47,265 nucleotides of DNA. Source: JBEKJU01 sp050011095. Its GTDB lineage: Bacteria > Desulfobacterota > Syntrophorhabdia > Syntrophorhabdales > WCHB1-27. The notes beneath the pieces were generated by a model that was not told the origin of the DNA, made no database searches, and saw only the letters and a list, made by a program, of their open reading frames with translations. Of this stretch, positions 1 to 7,310 are shown piece by piece; position 1 is the first letter of the stretch, and each line of letters begins with the position of its first letter. Where the stretch lies: the NCBI GenBank assembly GCA_050011095.1, contig JBEKJU010000001.1, positions 1 to 47,265 on the forward strand. Reading direction: 5' to 3'. Position numbers and translations under genes: made by a program.

Positions 1-29
1 ATCGCAAACGGAGAAAAACCGTCCTTTGC

Positions 30-108
30 CGTCATTCCCGCGAACGCGGGAATCCAGTGTTTTAGTAGGTTTACGCGCTCCTGGACCCCCGTTTCCACGG
101 GGGTGACG
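30..108. repeat. REP-like inverted repeat doublet
   Basis: Two 28-nt arms (30-57 and 81-108) are imperfect reverse complements of each other, and each arm contains its own small GC hairpin (TTCCCGCGAACGCGGGAA in the first). They are separated by 23 nt. This is the form of a REP/BIME-type or small MITE-like intergenic element. No coding potential is seen here. Known from form only; no second copy was found in this window. Confidence 0.6.
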
Positions 109-188
109 ATGAAAGAACCTGCTATCTCACGCGCTCCTTACCGTTACCTGCGAAAAGCACAATCCTGCAAAAGTCAAACTCCAGGAGT

Positions 189-242
189 CCCCCGGCAGAG
201 CCGGGGGTTTACCTTAATGAAATTATCGGGGCTCAGCGCCCC
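189..242. repeat. hairpin plus shared 15-mer downstream of the NtrC-type gene
   Basis: A perfect 7-bp hairpin (189-195 with 201-207, loop CAGAG) is followed by GGGGCTCAGCGCCCC at 228-242. The same 15-mer recurs at 21497-21511, again just downstream of the 3' end of a minus-strand gene (pmbA-like). It may be a terminator-associated or REP-like motif. Neither copy has a T-tract on the minus strand, so a classical terminator is not supported. Confidence 0.4.
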
Positions 243-266
243 CTTCACCGGCAAAGCCGCGACCGA

Positions 267-1673
267 TTACCCGTATCCATATCTCGTGATGCGGTACTTC
301 TTCATGAGGGCATAGAGACGGGGACGGGAGAGGCCGGATATGCGGCAGGCCTCCCTGATATTACTGCCCGCTATGCTCATGAGGTCTTCGAGGTACTGGC
401 GCTCCGCCTCCTGGAGGGCGGACTCCCTGAAGCCCTTCAGCGGGGGCAGGGGGGCAGGGGATGGGACCTCCCGTACATGGAGGGGCGCCTCTTTCGTCAC
501 GGCGGCGCGGGCGAGGCTCACCCTGACATGAGTGGGCAGGTGTTTGGGGAAGAGGGTCGGCTCCTGGCGGGCCATGGTGAGTGCCCTCTCCACGGCGTTG
601 ACAAGCTCCCTCACGTTGCCCGGCCACTCATAGGCGATGAGGGAATCGAGGAACTCCGGGGCAAAGCCCTTCGTGCCTATGCCGTAGCGCTCGGAAAGCT
701 TCGCCATGTGGTACATGACAAGCTCCCTGATGTCCTCCTTCCTTTCCCGCAAAGGGGGCAGGTCGATCGTGAAGGTCTGGAGGCGGAAGAGGAGGTCCCT
801 CCGGAAGTGGTGGGACTCGACCATCTCGTCCACGTTCCTGTTGGTGGCGGCAACGAGGCGGAAGTCGCTCTCTAGCTCCTTTTTGGAACCCACCGGTCTG
901 AAGCAGTGCTCCTGGAGTACCCGAAGGAAGGCCTTCTGGATGACGAGGGGTAACTCACCCACCTCATCGAGGAAGAGGGTTCCCCCGTGGGCCTGCCTCA
1001 CGAGACCGTCCTGGTCCTTGTCGGCGCCGGTGAAGGCGCCCTTCTCGTAGCCGAAGAGGGTGCTCTCGACGAGGGTCTTCGGCAAGGCGGTGCAATCGAC
1101 CACGACGAAGTTCTTGTTGGCCCTGGGTGAGTTATCGTGGATGGCCCGGGCGAAAAGCTCCTTGCCGGTCCCCGTCTCCCCCATGATGAGAACCGAGGCA
1201 TCGGAGTTCGCCGCCTGGGCGAGGAGGTCGAAGCAGCTCCGCATGCGGGGGGAAGAGCCGATGATGCCCTCCCACTTGAGGGCCACCGCAGGCTTACGCG
1301 CCTTCTTCTCCTGCCGGTACTGGAGGGCCCTCAAAAAGGGGAGCATCATCTCCTTGATGGACGAGGGCTTCTCGATGTAGTCCCAGGCCCCGTTCCTGAT
1401 GGCGAGCTCGGCACCGTCGGGGTCGCCGAAGCCCGTCATGATGATGACCTCGGGGGGGGACGCGATCTCCCTGATCCGGGGGAGCACATCGAGGCCCGAG
1501 CCGTCCGGCATGCGGATATCGAGGAAGACGATATCGTAGCTCCCCTCGAAGACCTCCTTCATCCCCTCGGTCAGGGTATGGGCCGATGACGCGTTGTGGC
1601 CTGTCCGGTGTACCATGCTCGACAGCATCTCGCACATGGATACGTCATCATCGATGATCATTACTTGTGCCAT
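267..1673 (-). CDS. Sigma-54-dependent response regulator, NtrC family
   Basis: A 468-residue two-component activator with the full NtrC layout. The receiver domain is at about 1-120, with acidic pocket D8-D10, phosphoacceptor D52 and conserved K102. The AAA+ sigma-54 interaction domain is at about 138-365: Walker A GETGTGKE at 165-172, the GAFTGA loop at 212-217, Walker B LFLDE ending at 237. A Fis-type helix-turn-helix lies in the last 40 residues. It should activate RpoN promoters when phosphorylated. No cognate sensor kinase is adjacent, so its signal and target operon are unknown. Start ATG at 1673; the Shine-Dalgarno (ACGGAAAG) is weak. It is separated from the divergent CDF gene by an AT-rich spacer. 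Confidence 0.95.
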   Translation of the reverse strand: MAQVMIIDDDVSMCEMLSSMVHRTGHNASSAHTLTEGMKEVFEGSYDIVFLDIRMPDGSGLDVLPRIREIASPPEVIIMTGFGDPDGAELAIRNGAWDYIEKPSSIKEMMLPFLRALQYRQEKKARKPAVALKWEGIIGSSPRMRSCFDLLAQAANSDASVLIMGETGTGKELFARAIHDNSPRANKNFVVVDCTALPKTLVESTLFGYEKGAFTGADKDQDGLVRQAHGGTLFLDEVGELPLVIQKAFLRVLQEHCFRPVGSKKELESDFRLVAATNRNVDEMVESHHFRRDLLFRLQTFTIDLPPLRERKEDIRELVMYHMAKLSERYGIGTKGFAPEFLDSLIAYEWPGNVRELVNAVERALTMARQEPTLFPKHLPTHVRVSLARAAVTKEAPLHVREVPSPAPLPPLKGFRESALQEAERQYLEDLMSIAGSNIREACRISGLSRPRLYALMKKYRITRYGYG

Positions 1674-1992
1674 AAGCTTTCCGTCTTATCCTTTTCGCCG
1701 GGGTGGAAGCACGCACCGGGCCTGGTCACTACGGGTCAACACGTGTCAGGTCGTTCACTTTCCGGCGCCTTTCCGATCCGTCGAAGATTGTTCCTTCAAA
1801 ATGATTTCTTGCCGCTATGATCTGTGATACTATAATTATCGATCAAGAACCACTATAATTTTATAGCAGGACATGCGTTTCTACAATGACTATTTTTTGA
1901 AACAGAGGGAAAACGGGCTATTCGCAAGCCGGAGCCGGATGGAAAAGACCCTTCCCCTTTCCACTTTTCACTTGCCCCTTTCCCCGTGAGGC
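1674..1992. promoter_or_regulatory. AT-rich divergent intergenic region with a direct repeat
   Basis: This spacer separates the divergently transcribed regulator and CDF transporter. It contains an unusually AT-rich core at about 1820-1865 with ACTATAATT twice (1829-1837 and 1852-1860), 23 bp apart, close to two helical turns. These could be overlapping -10 elements for both directions or paired operator sites. No gene is seen in it. Confidence 0.35.
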
Positions 1993-2898
1993 ATGATGGC
2001 AGATCATGAGAAACGGCTCGTTTGGGCCATAGGCGTCACCCTTATCATCCTCACCGGGGAGATAATCGGCGGCCTCGTGGCCAACAGCCTCGCCCTCCTG
2101 AGCGACGCGGGCCACGTGCTCACCGATGTGTTTGCCCTCGGCCTCAGCCTGATCGCCGCTTTCATCGGGAAGCGCCCCTCGGACTATCGCGCCACTTTCG
2201 GATACCAGAGGATCGGCATACTGGCGGCCCTCATCAACGGCTCGACCCTCGTAATCATATCCGTCTTCATCTTCGTCGAGACATACAGGCGCATCTTCTC
2301 TCCCCCCGAGATCAACTCCGACGTCATGCTCCTGGTTGCCGCCGCCGGCCTCGTGGGAAACATCGTCATGGCCCGCATTCTTGGGGGAGGCCACACGGAC
2401 CTTAATATCAGGAGCGTCTGGCTCCACGTGCTGGGTGACATCATGACCTCGGCGGGCGTCATCGCCGCGGGTCTCGTGATCAAGTTTACCGGATGGCATC
2501 TCGCGGACCCCATCGCGAGCGGCCTGGTCGGCATCGTTATCATCGTCGGGGGCGGCAGGGTGATCAAGGAGGCCCTCTGGATATTCCTCGAATTGAGCCC
2601 CCTTGGGTTTCATCCCGAGGACATCTCGAAGGTGATCTGCGGCATGGAGCACGTCCTCGGCGTCCATGACGTCCACATATGGTCGATCGGCCACGGCGTT
2701 CCGGCCTTTTCCGCCCACGTCCTCCTCAACGACAGGAAGATAAGCGAGACGGACCTGATCAGGAGAGAGATCGAGTCAACGCTGTCGGGTCTCGGCATAC
2801 GGCACACGGTCCTCCAGATGGAGTGCGCCGAATGCCAGGAGAACGGCCTCTACTGTCAGATCGGCGCGGGCGAGGTCGAACACCACCCCCATCACTGA
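1993..2898 (+). CDS. Cation diffusion facilitator (CDF) metal exporter
   Basis: A 301-residue inner-membrane divalent metal/proton antiporter of the CzcD/ZitB type. Six hydrophobic segments occupy roughly residues 10-210, followed by a cytoplasmic C-terminal domain (about 210-290). The two paired metal ligands of a zinc-type CDF are visible: H41/D45 in DAGHVLTD and H145/D149 in HVLGD. The H-D/H-D quartet favours Zn(II) or Cd(II) over Mn or Fe (family knowledge). The tail is Cys- and His-rich (CAECQ, then HHPHH), which may sense or bind metal. Start ATG at 1993 has only a weak GTGAGG upstream; a second ATG follows directly. It is monocistronic, ending against the convergent AsmA-like gene. Confidence 0.9.
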   Translation: MMADHEKRLVWAIGVTLIILTGEIIGGLVANSLALLSDAGHVLTDVFALGLSLIAAFIGKRPSDYRATFGYQRIGILAALINGSTLVIISVFIFVETYRRIFSPPEINSDVMLLVAAAGLVGNIVMARILGGGHTDLNIRSVWLHVLGDIMTSAGVIAAGLVIKFTGWHLADPIASGLVGIVIIVGGGRVIKEALWIFLELSPLGFHPEDISKVICGMEHVLGVHDVHIWSIGHGVPAFSAHVLLNDRKISETDLIRREIESTLSGLGIRHTVLQMECAECQENGLYCQIGAGEVEHHPHH

Positions 2899-2966
2899 AG
2901 ACGCGACTGCGCCTCTTCCCTCGCGATCCATCCATTGTCGAGCCGGCGGGCGGCCCTTGGCAAGGC

Positions 2967-2986
2967 ACCCGTCCGCGCGGGCGGGT
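2967..2986. terminator. GC palindrome between convergent genes
   Basis: A 20-bp near-perfect palindrome (10-bp arms, one G-T pair) lies between the convergent CDF and AsmA-like genes. It could act as a bidirectional transcription stop, but no T-tract follows on either strand. Confidence 0.35.
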
Positions 2987-3015
2987 ATGGGGACTAGTAG
3001 CGGCCCACGAAGAGA

Positions 3016-4596
3016 CTATTTGAAAATGCCGCGTATGTCTTTCCCGAGGCCCCTCAGCGCCCGCTCCCCCTTGGTGACGACCCCCTCGCCCGCCTCGACC
3101 ACGCCGAGTCCTAGTTTCCGGCTGACCGCGAAGGTGAGGCCCCTCACGAAACTCTCCCTGAGCTTGAACAGGGGATTATCGACGTTCCCCTCTACGACAA
3201 AGTCGAGGGGGATCGAATTATTGGACGTTTGAAGGAGCTTGACCACGAGCGACCGCGGAACGCCGAGGAGCTTGCCCCCGGCGCCGCGGCCCGGCGCCAG
3301 TTGCAGGTTTCTTATGACCACATGGGTCGGCGCATGGATCGTCCTTCCCCGGATCGTAAGGTCCATATCCATATCGAGGGTCCCGCCCACCACCTCGGCC
3401 TGACCCTCCTTCTTTAGATAGGGCTTCAGTAAGAAAATATCGAGGCCCCGAAGCGTCAGCCTTCCCGTCGTCTCGAGGGTATGAAAATTTGTCCGCCCCG
3501 CCCCGCCGATACGCCCCACCGAGTCCTTCCCCCGTATAGTGGTCGAAAGCCCCCACGCTGTCCATGCGTCGACAAGGGGAAAGAAGAATCGATCTGCAGT
3601 CCAGGAGGTGTCGGTGAACCGGGTAGCATAGGGAGGGCGCGAAACCTCCGCGTCGAGGAAAAGCGCTTCTCCGCCGCTCGCGGCGACCTTGTTGAAGGTC
3701 AGGGAAAAGGCCGTCTTTTCCTCGATGGCCCCCTTTTTGGGTCTCGGAGGCAATGGGCTCACCAGGTAACCGGCCCTGTTCTCCCGTATGCGGATGAACG
3801 GTTTGGTAAGGGTCACATCCGAGAGGAGAACGTTCTGCCCGGTTCCCTCCCTGCCCTGGGATGACGCGGTAAAACGGACGGACTCCGCCTTCGCCCTTGG
3901 GCCCTCCGCATCCGCAAGGCCTTCGACGTTCGAAAGCCCTATGGCGAGCCGCCCTGAACGGGTGGCGGGATTGAAGCTCCCCTCCGCCGTAACGGCCGCC
4001 GACATGAGCTTCCCCTTCACCGCCATGCGGAGCGACACCCTTGTCGCTGAATTTTCGACGGGCAGGGCGAAATTGTCGATCTTGGCCTCGATGCCCGTCA
4101 ACTCGGCCGTGGCGGGACCTCCGGGGCGCTCGTCGCTGATCGTCACCGCGCCGTCCGAAATGACGAGATGCCCCAGGTCGATGGCGCGCTTCAGGCCCAT
4201 CAGTTCTTCCTGCGACGGCCCTACCTGCCCCGCGCTCATGGGGTTGATGACATCTCCCTTTTCATCCAACCGGAGAATTAGTGAGAGATGCTCCACGGTG
4301 AGCCGGGAAATCGAGTAGCGCCTTCCGAAGAGGGTGAAGAAGCTCGCCCTTACCTCGACCCTCCTCGCGCGGAAGAAGGTCTGTCCCCCCTTCGACACAT
4401 CGACGCCCCTGGCCTCCACCCTGTTCCAGCCGAGGGAGAGCCTCTCGATCCTGGAATCCTTTCCCAGGGCCTTCTCAAGCTCGGCCTTGATGATCCTGTT
4501 CGAAAAGTAGAGCAGGCTCACCAGGGTCGCGAGGACGAGGGCCGCAGCGATGGCGACCGAAAGGATGATCTTTTTCCGGAGAAACTTCCGCTTCAT
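3016..4596 (-). CDS. AsmA/DUF748-like membrane-anchored protein
   Basis: A 526-residue protein with a basic N-terminus and one transmembrane helix (about 9-31), then a long beta-rich periplasmic body with repeated short hydrophobic/polar strands. The segment after the helix (FSNRIIKAELEKALG, then a 'xVEARGVDVSKGG' strand) resembles AsmA and DUF748 proteins, now thought to be bridge-like lipid carriers or outer-membrane biogenesis factors in Gram-negatives. It is shorter than the large AsmA members (TamB, YhdP). It ends in TAG at 3016-3018. Monocistronic as far as can be seen. Family call is moderate; a substrate cannot be read from sequence. Confidence 0.65.
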   Translation of the reverse strand: MKRKFLRKKIILSVAIAAALVLATLVSLLYFSNRIIKAELEKALGKDSRIERLSLGWNRVEARGVDVSKGGQTFFRARRVEVRASFFTLFGRRYSISRLTVEHLSLILRLDEKGDVINPMSAGQVGPSQEELMGLKRAIDLGHLVISDGAVTISDERPGGPATAELTGIEAKIDNFALPVENSATRVSLRMAVKGKLMSAAVTAEGSFNPATRSGRLAIGLSNVEGLADAEGPRAKAESVRFTASSQGREGTGQNVLLSDVTLTKPFIRIRENRAGYLVSPLPPRPKKGAIEEKTAFSLTFNKVAASGGEALFLDAEVSRPPYATRFTDTSWTADRFFFPLVDAWTAWGLSTTIRGKDSVGRIGGAGRTNFHTLETTGRLTLRGLDIFLLKPYLKKEGQAEVVGGTLDMDMDLTIRGRTIHAPTHVVIRNLQLAPGRGAGGKLLGVPRSLVVKLLQTSNNSIPLDFVVEGNVDNPLFKLRESFVRGLTFAVSRKLGLGVVEAGEGVVTKGERALRGLGKDIRGIFK

Positions 4597-4643
4597 CTCT
4601 CACGCCGAAGCATCTCGATCCGATCGGGGCACGGGCGACGCCT

Positions 4644-4793
4644 TTAAACTCCGCGCCCCGGCCCGTTGTTCGTGAGCATATGGATGAGGCCGTCCGGCCC
4701 CTCGACAACCTCCCCGAGCCGGCCGAACCCGCCCCCGGCAGAGCCCGGCGCGAAGTCGGACCGGAACCTTGCCCTCACCAAGCCCGTAATCAT
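4644..4793 (-). pseudogene. Short remnant resembling the C-terminus of a PQQ-type sugar dehydrogenase
   Basis: A 49-codon frame begins four bases after the stop of the muconolactone-isomerase-like gene. It contains FGRLGEVVEGPDGLIHMLTN, which resembles the closing blade of glucose/sorbosone dehydrogenase-type beta-propellers (GRIxDVxxGPDGxLYxLTD). No upstream part of such a gene is present; the bases before it belong to the neighbouring gene. I read it as the 3' relic of a deleted gene. Alternatively it is a real 49-aa peptide translated from its ATG at 4793, but no good ribosome binding site is visible. Confidence 0.4.
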
Positions 4794-4797
4794 TTTT

Positions 4798-5121
4798 TCA
4801 GCCCTTCTTCAACTGCTGGATCATCTTGCGTTCCTGAAAGGCCCGTCCGTCGAAGCTCTGGAGCGGGGTCACCTGCCAGTCCAATATCCCCCAGAACGGC
4901 AGGTTTCGCAAGATTTGGTCGAGTTCCTCGTTGGAGCCGGCGTCGACAATAAATGCCACGGCCCGTTCGCCAACGGGGATACCGCCTCCAAGGATCGTGT
5001 TCTGCGATTCGAGCCTGTTGAGGGCCTCAAAACTCGGCAGGACGACATCCTCAAGAAGCTCGATCATCTCTTCCGTCCCCGCCAGAGCGGGCCCGCCGCT
5101 CCCGATCACCAGATATCTCAT
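4798..5121 (-). CDS. Muconolactone delta-isomerase-like small protein
   Basis: A 107-residue protein. The ATG at 5121 is chosen because AAGGAGG stands 7 nt upstream (5129-5135); a longer frame to 5358 lacks such a site and would run through the rubrerythrin promoter. The C-terminal half (LPFWGILDWQVTPLQSF at about 74-90, then FQERK) matches the ferredoxin-like fold of muconolactone isomerase family proteins. Many members are not catabolic enzymes, so the family name does not prove the reaction. No other catechol-pathway genes are near. It is divergent from rubrerythrin. Confidence 0.6.
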   Translation of the reverse strand: MRYLVIGSGGPALAGTEEMIELLEDVVLPSFEALNRLESQNTILGGGIPVGERAVAFIVDAGSNEELDQILRNLPFWGILDWQVTPLQSFDGRAFQERKMIQQLKKG

Positions 5122-5229
5122 GGTTTGCCTCCTTTTCTTTCTATCTTGGACTCTCTGACGAATATAGGCCTCAGCCGCGCCCATGTAAAGTTCCCGGCCC
5201 GATCGGCGCACCACTAAGGTCCGGTATTC

Positions 5230-5258
5230 TTGACATGGCCATGCCTGGACGATTACAT
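5230..5258 (+). promoter_or_regulatory. Sigma-70 promoter for rubrerythrin
   Basis: TTGACA (5230-5235), a 17-bp spacer and TTACAT (5253-5258). The predicted transcription start is near 5265, giving a leader of about 110 nt before the rubrerythrin ATG. Confidence 0.55.
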
Positions 5259-5277
5259 TGGAATAGCCTGAACCCTT

Positions 5278-5305
5278 CCTTATCCGGTTGCAAAATCGGA
5301 TAAGG
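5278..5305 (+). promoter_or_regulatory. Inverted repeat in the rubrerythrin leader
   Basis: CCTTATCCG (5278-5286) and CGGATAAGG (5297-5305) are perfect 9-bp arms around a 10-nt loop, about 13-40 nt downstream of the predicted transcription start. It may be a repressor operator or an RNA stem-loop. It does not match the PerR or Fur consensus that I know. Confidence 0.45.
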
Positions 5306-5375
5306 GGACCGGCGACCGGTTGGGCAGAGGCCATGGGGCTCTTCCCGACGACTACCAAGGATAAGGAGAATGTGC

Positions 5376-5951
5376 ATGGCGACAGTGAAAGGCACGGAGA
5401 CGGAAAAGAATCTCCTCAAGGCGTTTTCCGGTGAATCGCAGGCGAGGAACAGGTACACCTATTTCTCGTCCTAGGCGAAGAAGGAGGGGTACGAACAGAT
5501 TGCCTGGATTTTCGCGGACACGGCGGACAATGAGAAGGAGCACGCGAAACGGTTCTTCACGTTCCTCGAAGGGGGCGATCTGGAGATCACCGCTACCTTC
5601 CCGAGCGGCCCCATAGGCACGACCGCGCAAAACCTCCGGGAAGCGGCGGCAGGCGAGCATCTGGAGTGGGGAAGCCTCTATCCCGATTTCGCCGGGGTCG
5701 CCGACAGGGAAGGCTTCCCGGAGATCGCAAAGCTTTTCAGGATGGTGGCCGTGGCGGAAACGTCGCACGAAAAAAGGTACCTCGCGCTGCTCGAAAATAT
5801 CGAAAGGGACAGGGTCTTCAAGAGGGACGCCCCGATGAAATGGCGCTGCAGGAACTGCGGGTTCGTCCACGAGGGTACGGAGGCGCCCGACGAGTGCCCC
5901 GCATGCGCCCATCCAAAGGCATACTACGAGTTACGGGCGGAAAACTATTAG
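5376..5951 (+). pseudogene. rbr: Rubrerythrin with an in-frame TAG at codon 33
   Basis: A full-length rubrerythrin frame (191 codons plus stop) with an amber codon at 5472-5474. Start ATG 5376 follows AAGGAG at 5363-5368. The diiron ferritin-like domain covers about 1-145 (E20 in GESQARNRY, ENEKEH, GEH, ETSHEKR) and the C-terminal rubredoxin about 155-191 (CRNC and CPAC). Rubrerythrin reduces hydrogen peroxide in anaerobes. The TAG sits in YFSS-stop-AKKEGY, where family members such as the Desulfovibrio protein have Gln, so one C-to-T change of CAG explains it. Everything downstream is intact with no frameshift. The downstream piece lacks E20 and cannot complete the diiron site, so only readthrough gives a working enzyme. 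Causes: recent nonsense mutation, sequencing error, suppression, or pyrrolysine insertion. Confidence 0.85.
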
Positions 5952-5965
5952 CCGATCCTGCCGAA

Positions 5966-6004
5966 GAGGACGGCAAGCGTCATGAAGGCGCTTCTTCCGT
6001 CCTC
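5966..6004. terminator. Stem-loop between convergent genes
   Basis: GAGGACGG (5966-5973) pairs with CCGTCCTC (5997-6004), with an inner AAGCG/CGCTT stem. It lies between rubrerythrin and the convergent WXXGXW lipoprotein gene. No T-tract, so it could be a Rho-independent-like pause or protective hairpin. Confidence 0.45.
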
Positions 6005-6064
6005 ACCGGGACTGAAAAAAAGGGACGAGTCGAAGGGCCGCCCTGATGGATCCCGTCGTCCTTC

Positions 6065-6355
6065 TCATCTCCAGAACCCCGGTGCCCATTTCCACCCTTG
6101 CGGTGTTTCCCTCCAGTGACCGGGCACCCACGTCGCGCCTCCAAAAGGCCTCTTCTCCCAATAGCCCGGTGTCCATACCCATTCCCCGCGCCTCTGCTCC
6201 CAGTGGCCGTCGATCCAGACGACGTCGTGGTGCGGGGCCGCGGGCCTGACCTCAACCCTCGGAGGTGGCGGCGGTGTTCGCACGACCGCAACGCACGCCG
6301 CGACCGACACGGAAACGATCACGGCGCAAAACCAGGCAATGAAAATCCTGCGCAT
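6065..6355 (-). CDS. WXXGXW-repeat lipoprotein
   Basis: A 96-residue protein with a lipoprotein signal peptide: basic start, hydrophobic core, lipobox VAAC with the acylated Cys at 21. A proline run follows, then four tandem tryptophan repeats (IDGHW, WTPGYW, WVPGHW, WAPGFW) of the YXWGXW type. Such small surface or periplasmic proteins are widespread; function is not established. AGAAGGG precedes the ATG. Monocistronic; convergent with rubrerythrin. Confidence 0.75.
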   Translation of the reverse strand: MRRIFIAWFCAVIVSVSVAACVAVVRTPPPPPRVEVRPAAPHHDVVWIDGHWEQRRGEWVWTPGYWEKRPFGGATWVPGHWRETPQGWKWAPGFWR

Positions 6356-6449
6356 GGAACCCTTCTTTATCCTATCCAGGCGTCTTATTGAAGGGGTTCA
6401 CGACGCGCGGCGGACAGGGGCCGTCCACGACGGGACGCGACCGCCGGAA

Positions 6450-6785
6450 CTACGGGGCAAGCTGGACCTGGTCCCCGAACCGCTCCGATAATGCCCCGGA
6501 GAGGGCCTCGGCCGTCTTATCGTCCTCGCATTCCACCATCAACTCACCCTGCTCGCCCACGACGAGACGGCCGTACCGCTTCACCACCTCGGAGACATCC
6601 TGGGGCTCTACGGTCCACCATCCCCGTGTCCTCCGGAGAAGCTCCTCCCCCTTCAGCGGCTGCGGCGTGACGAGGTCGATGCTCCGAAACCATGCCTCCC
6701 AGCCGACCTGGGCCGGCGCACGCAGCACGGGGCTCACGGGATCGTGGTAGATGCGGCAGCGGCCAAAAAGACGAAGGCGCGTCAC
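6450..6785 (-). CDS. Hypothetical protein, translationally coupled downstream gene
   Basis: A 111-residue protein that I do not recognise. It is soluble, with no signal peptide or membrane helix. It has a basic N-terminus, a Trp-rich middle (GWEAWFRSID, RGWWTVEPQDV) and an acidic C-terminal half. The start is GTG at 6785, overlapping the upstream gene's TGA as GTGA, so it is almost certainly co-translated with that gene. The two products probably act together. Ends in TAG. Confidence 0.6.
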   Translation of the reverse strand: MTRLRLFGRCRIYHDPVSPVLRAPAQVGWEAWFRSIDLVTPQPLKGEELLRRTRGWWTVEPQDVSEVVKRYGRLVVGEQGELMVECEDDKTAEALSGALSERFGDQVQLAP

Positions 6786-7111
6786 TTTTTTCCCTCCAGC
6801 AGGCGCGCCACGGCCGGATTGGCCGGGAACGCCTCACGGGGGACCACCATCCCCCGCGTCGCGAGCGTTTTGGCCAGGCAGTGCAGGTAGAGATCGGCCA
6901 CGTCATTTTCCTCAAGGCGCACCCCTGAGCGGGCGGCATCCGTCCACCTCTCCTCGAAGAGATGGAGCGTCATTTTTCGCCACTGCCCGAGCCTTTTGTC
7001 GAAACGGCGAATGTCGAGGCCTTCGAGGAGCCGGCCCTGTTTGGCCTCGACCGCCTTGAAGATGCGCCGCAGGCTCTGGACCGAGGGATCGCGACCCCAA
7101 TCGTCTTCCAC
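6782..7111 (-). CDS. Hypothetical protein, first gene of a coupled pair
   Basis: A 109-residue, charged, mostly helical soluble protein that I do not recognise. It starts with GTG at 7111, with AAGGGG 8 nt upstream. Predicted amphipathic helices occupy about 10-70 (IFKAVEAKQGRLL, LHLFEERW) and 76-92 (DVADLYLHCLAK). Its stop overlaps the next start by GTGA. No motif for enzymatic activity is visible. Codon use looks like the neighbours, so both are taken as genuine genes. Confidence 0.6.
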   Translation of the reverse strand: MEDDWGRDPSVQSLRRIFKAVEAKQGRLLEGLDIRRFDKRLGQWRKMTLHLFEERWTDAARSGVRLEENDVADLYLHCLAKTLATRGMVVPREAFPANPAVARLLEGKK

Positions 7112-7270
7112 GCATCACCCCTTGATTGACTCAAAGCGATCCGATACGTCGGACCGCCGGAAAAATGTCCCCGAAGAAAAGTTAAGGCTAAAGCGAAGGG
7201 AAAGGCAAGAAAATTTTCTCGCGGCCCCCGGGTCGATTCGCGGTTCGGTCCGACTTTCCACTCTCCGGTA

Positions 7271-7300
7271 TTGACACCCCGACAACGGTTCTGGTAGAAC
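7271..7300 (+). promoter_or_regulatory. Promoter placing the start site beside the helicase ATG
   Basis: TTGACA (7271-7276), 18-bp spacer, TAGAAC (7295-7300). The predicted start of transcription is near 7307, only about 4 nt before ATG 7311. There is no Shine-Dalgarno, so the mRNA is probably leaderless or nearly so. Confidence 0.6.
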
Positions 7301-7310
7301 CCTTACAGCC

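Noticed and set aside
5376..5951. Genome-wide reassignment of UAG to explain the rubrerythrin amber
   Set aside because: Many genes here end in TAG (for example nadA, nadK, uvrB, the thiolase) at the expected length, so TAG works as a stop.
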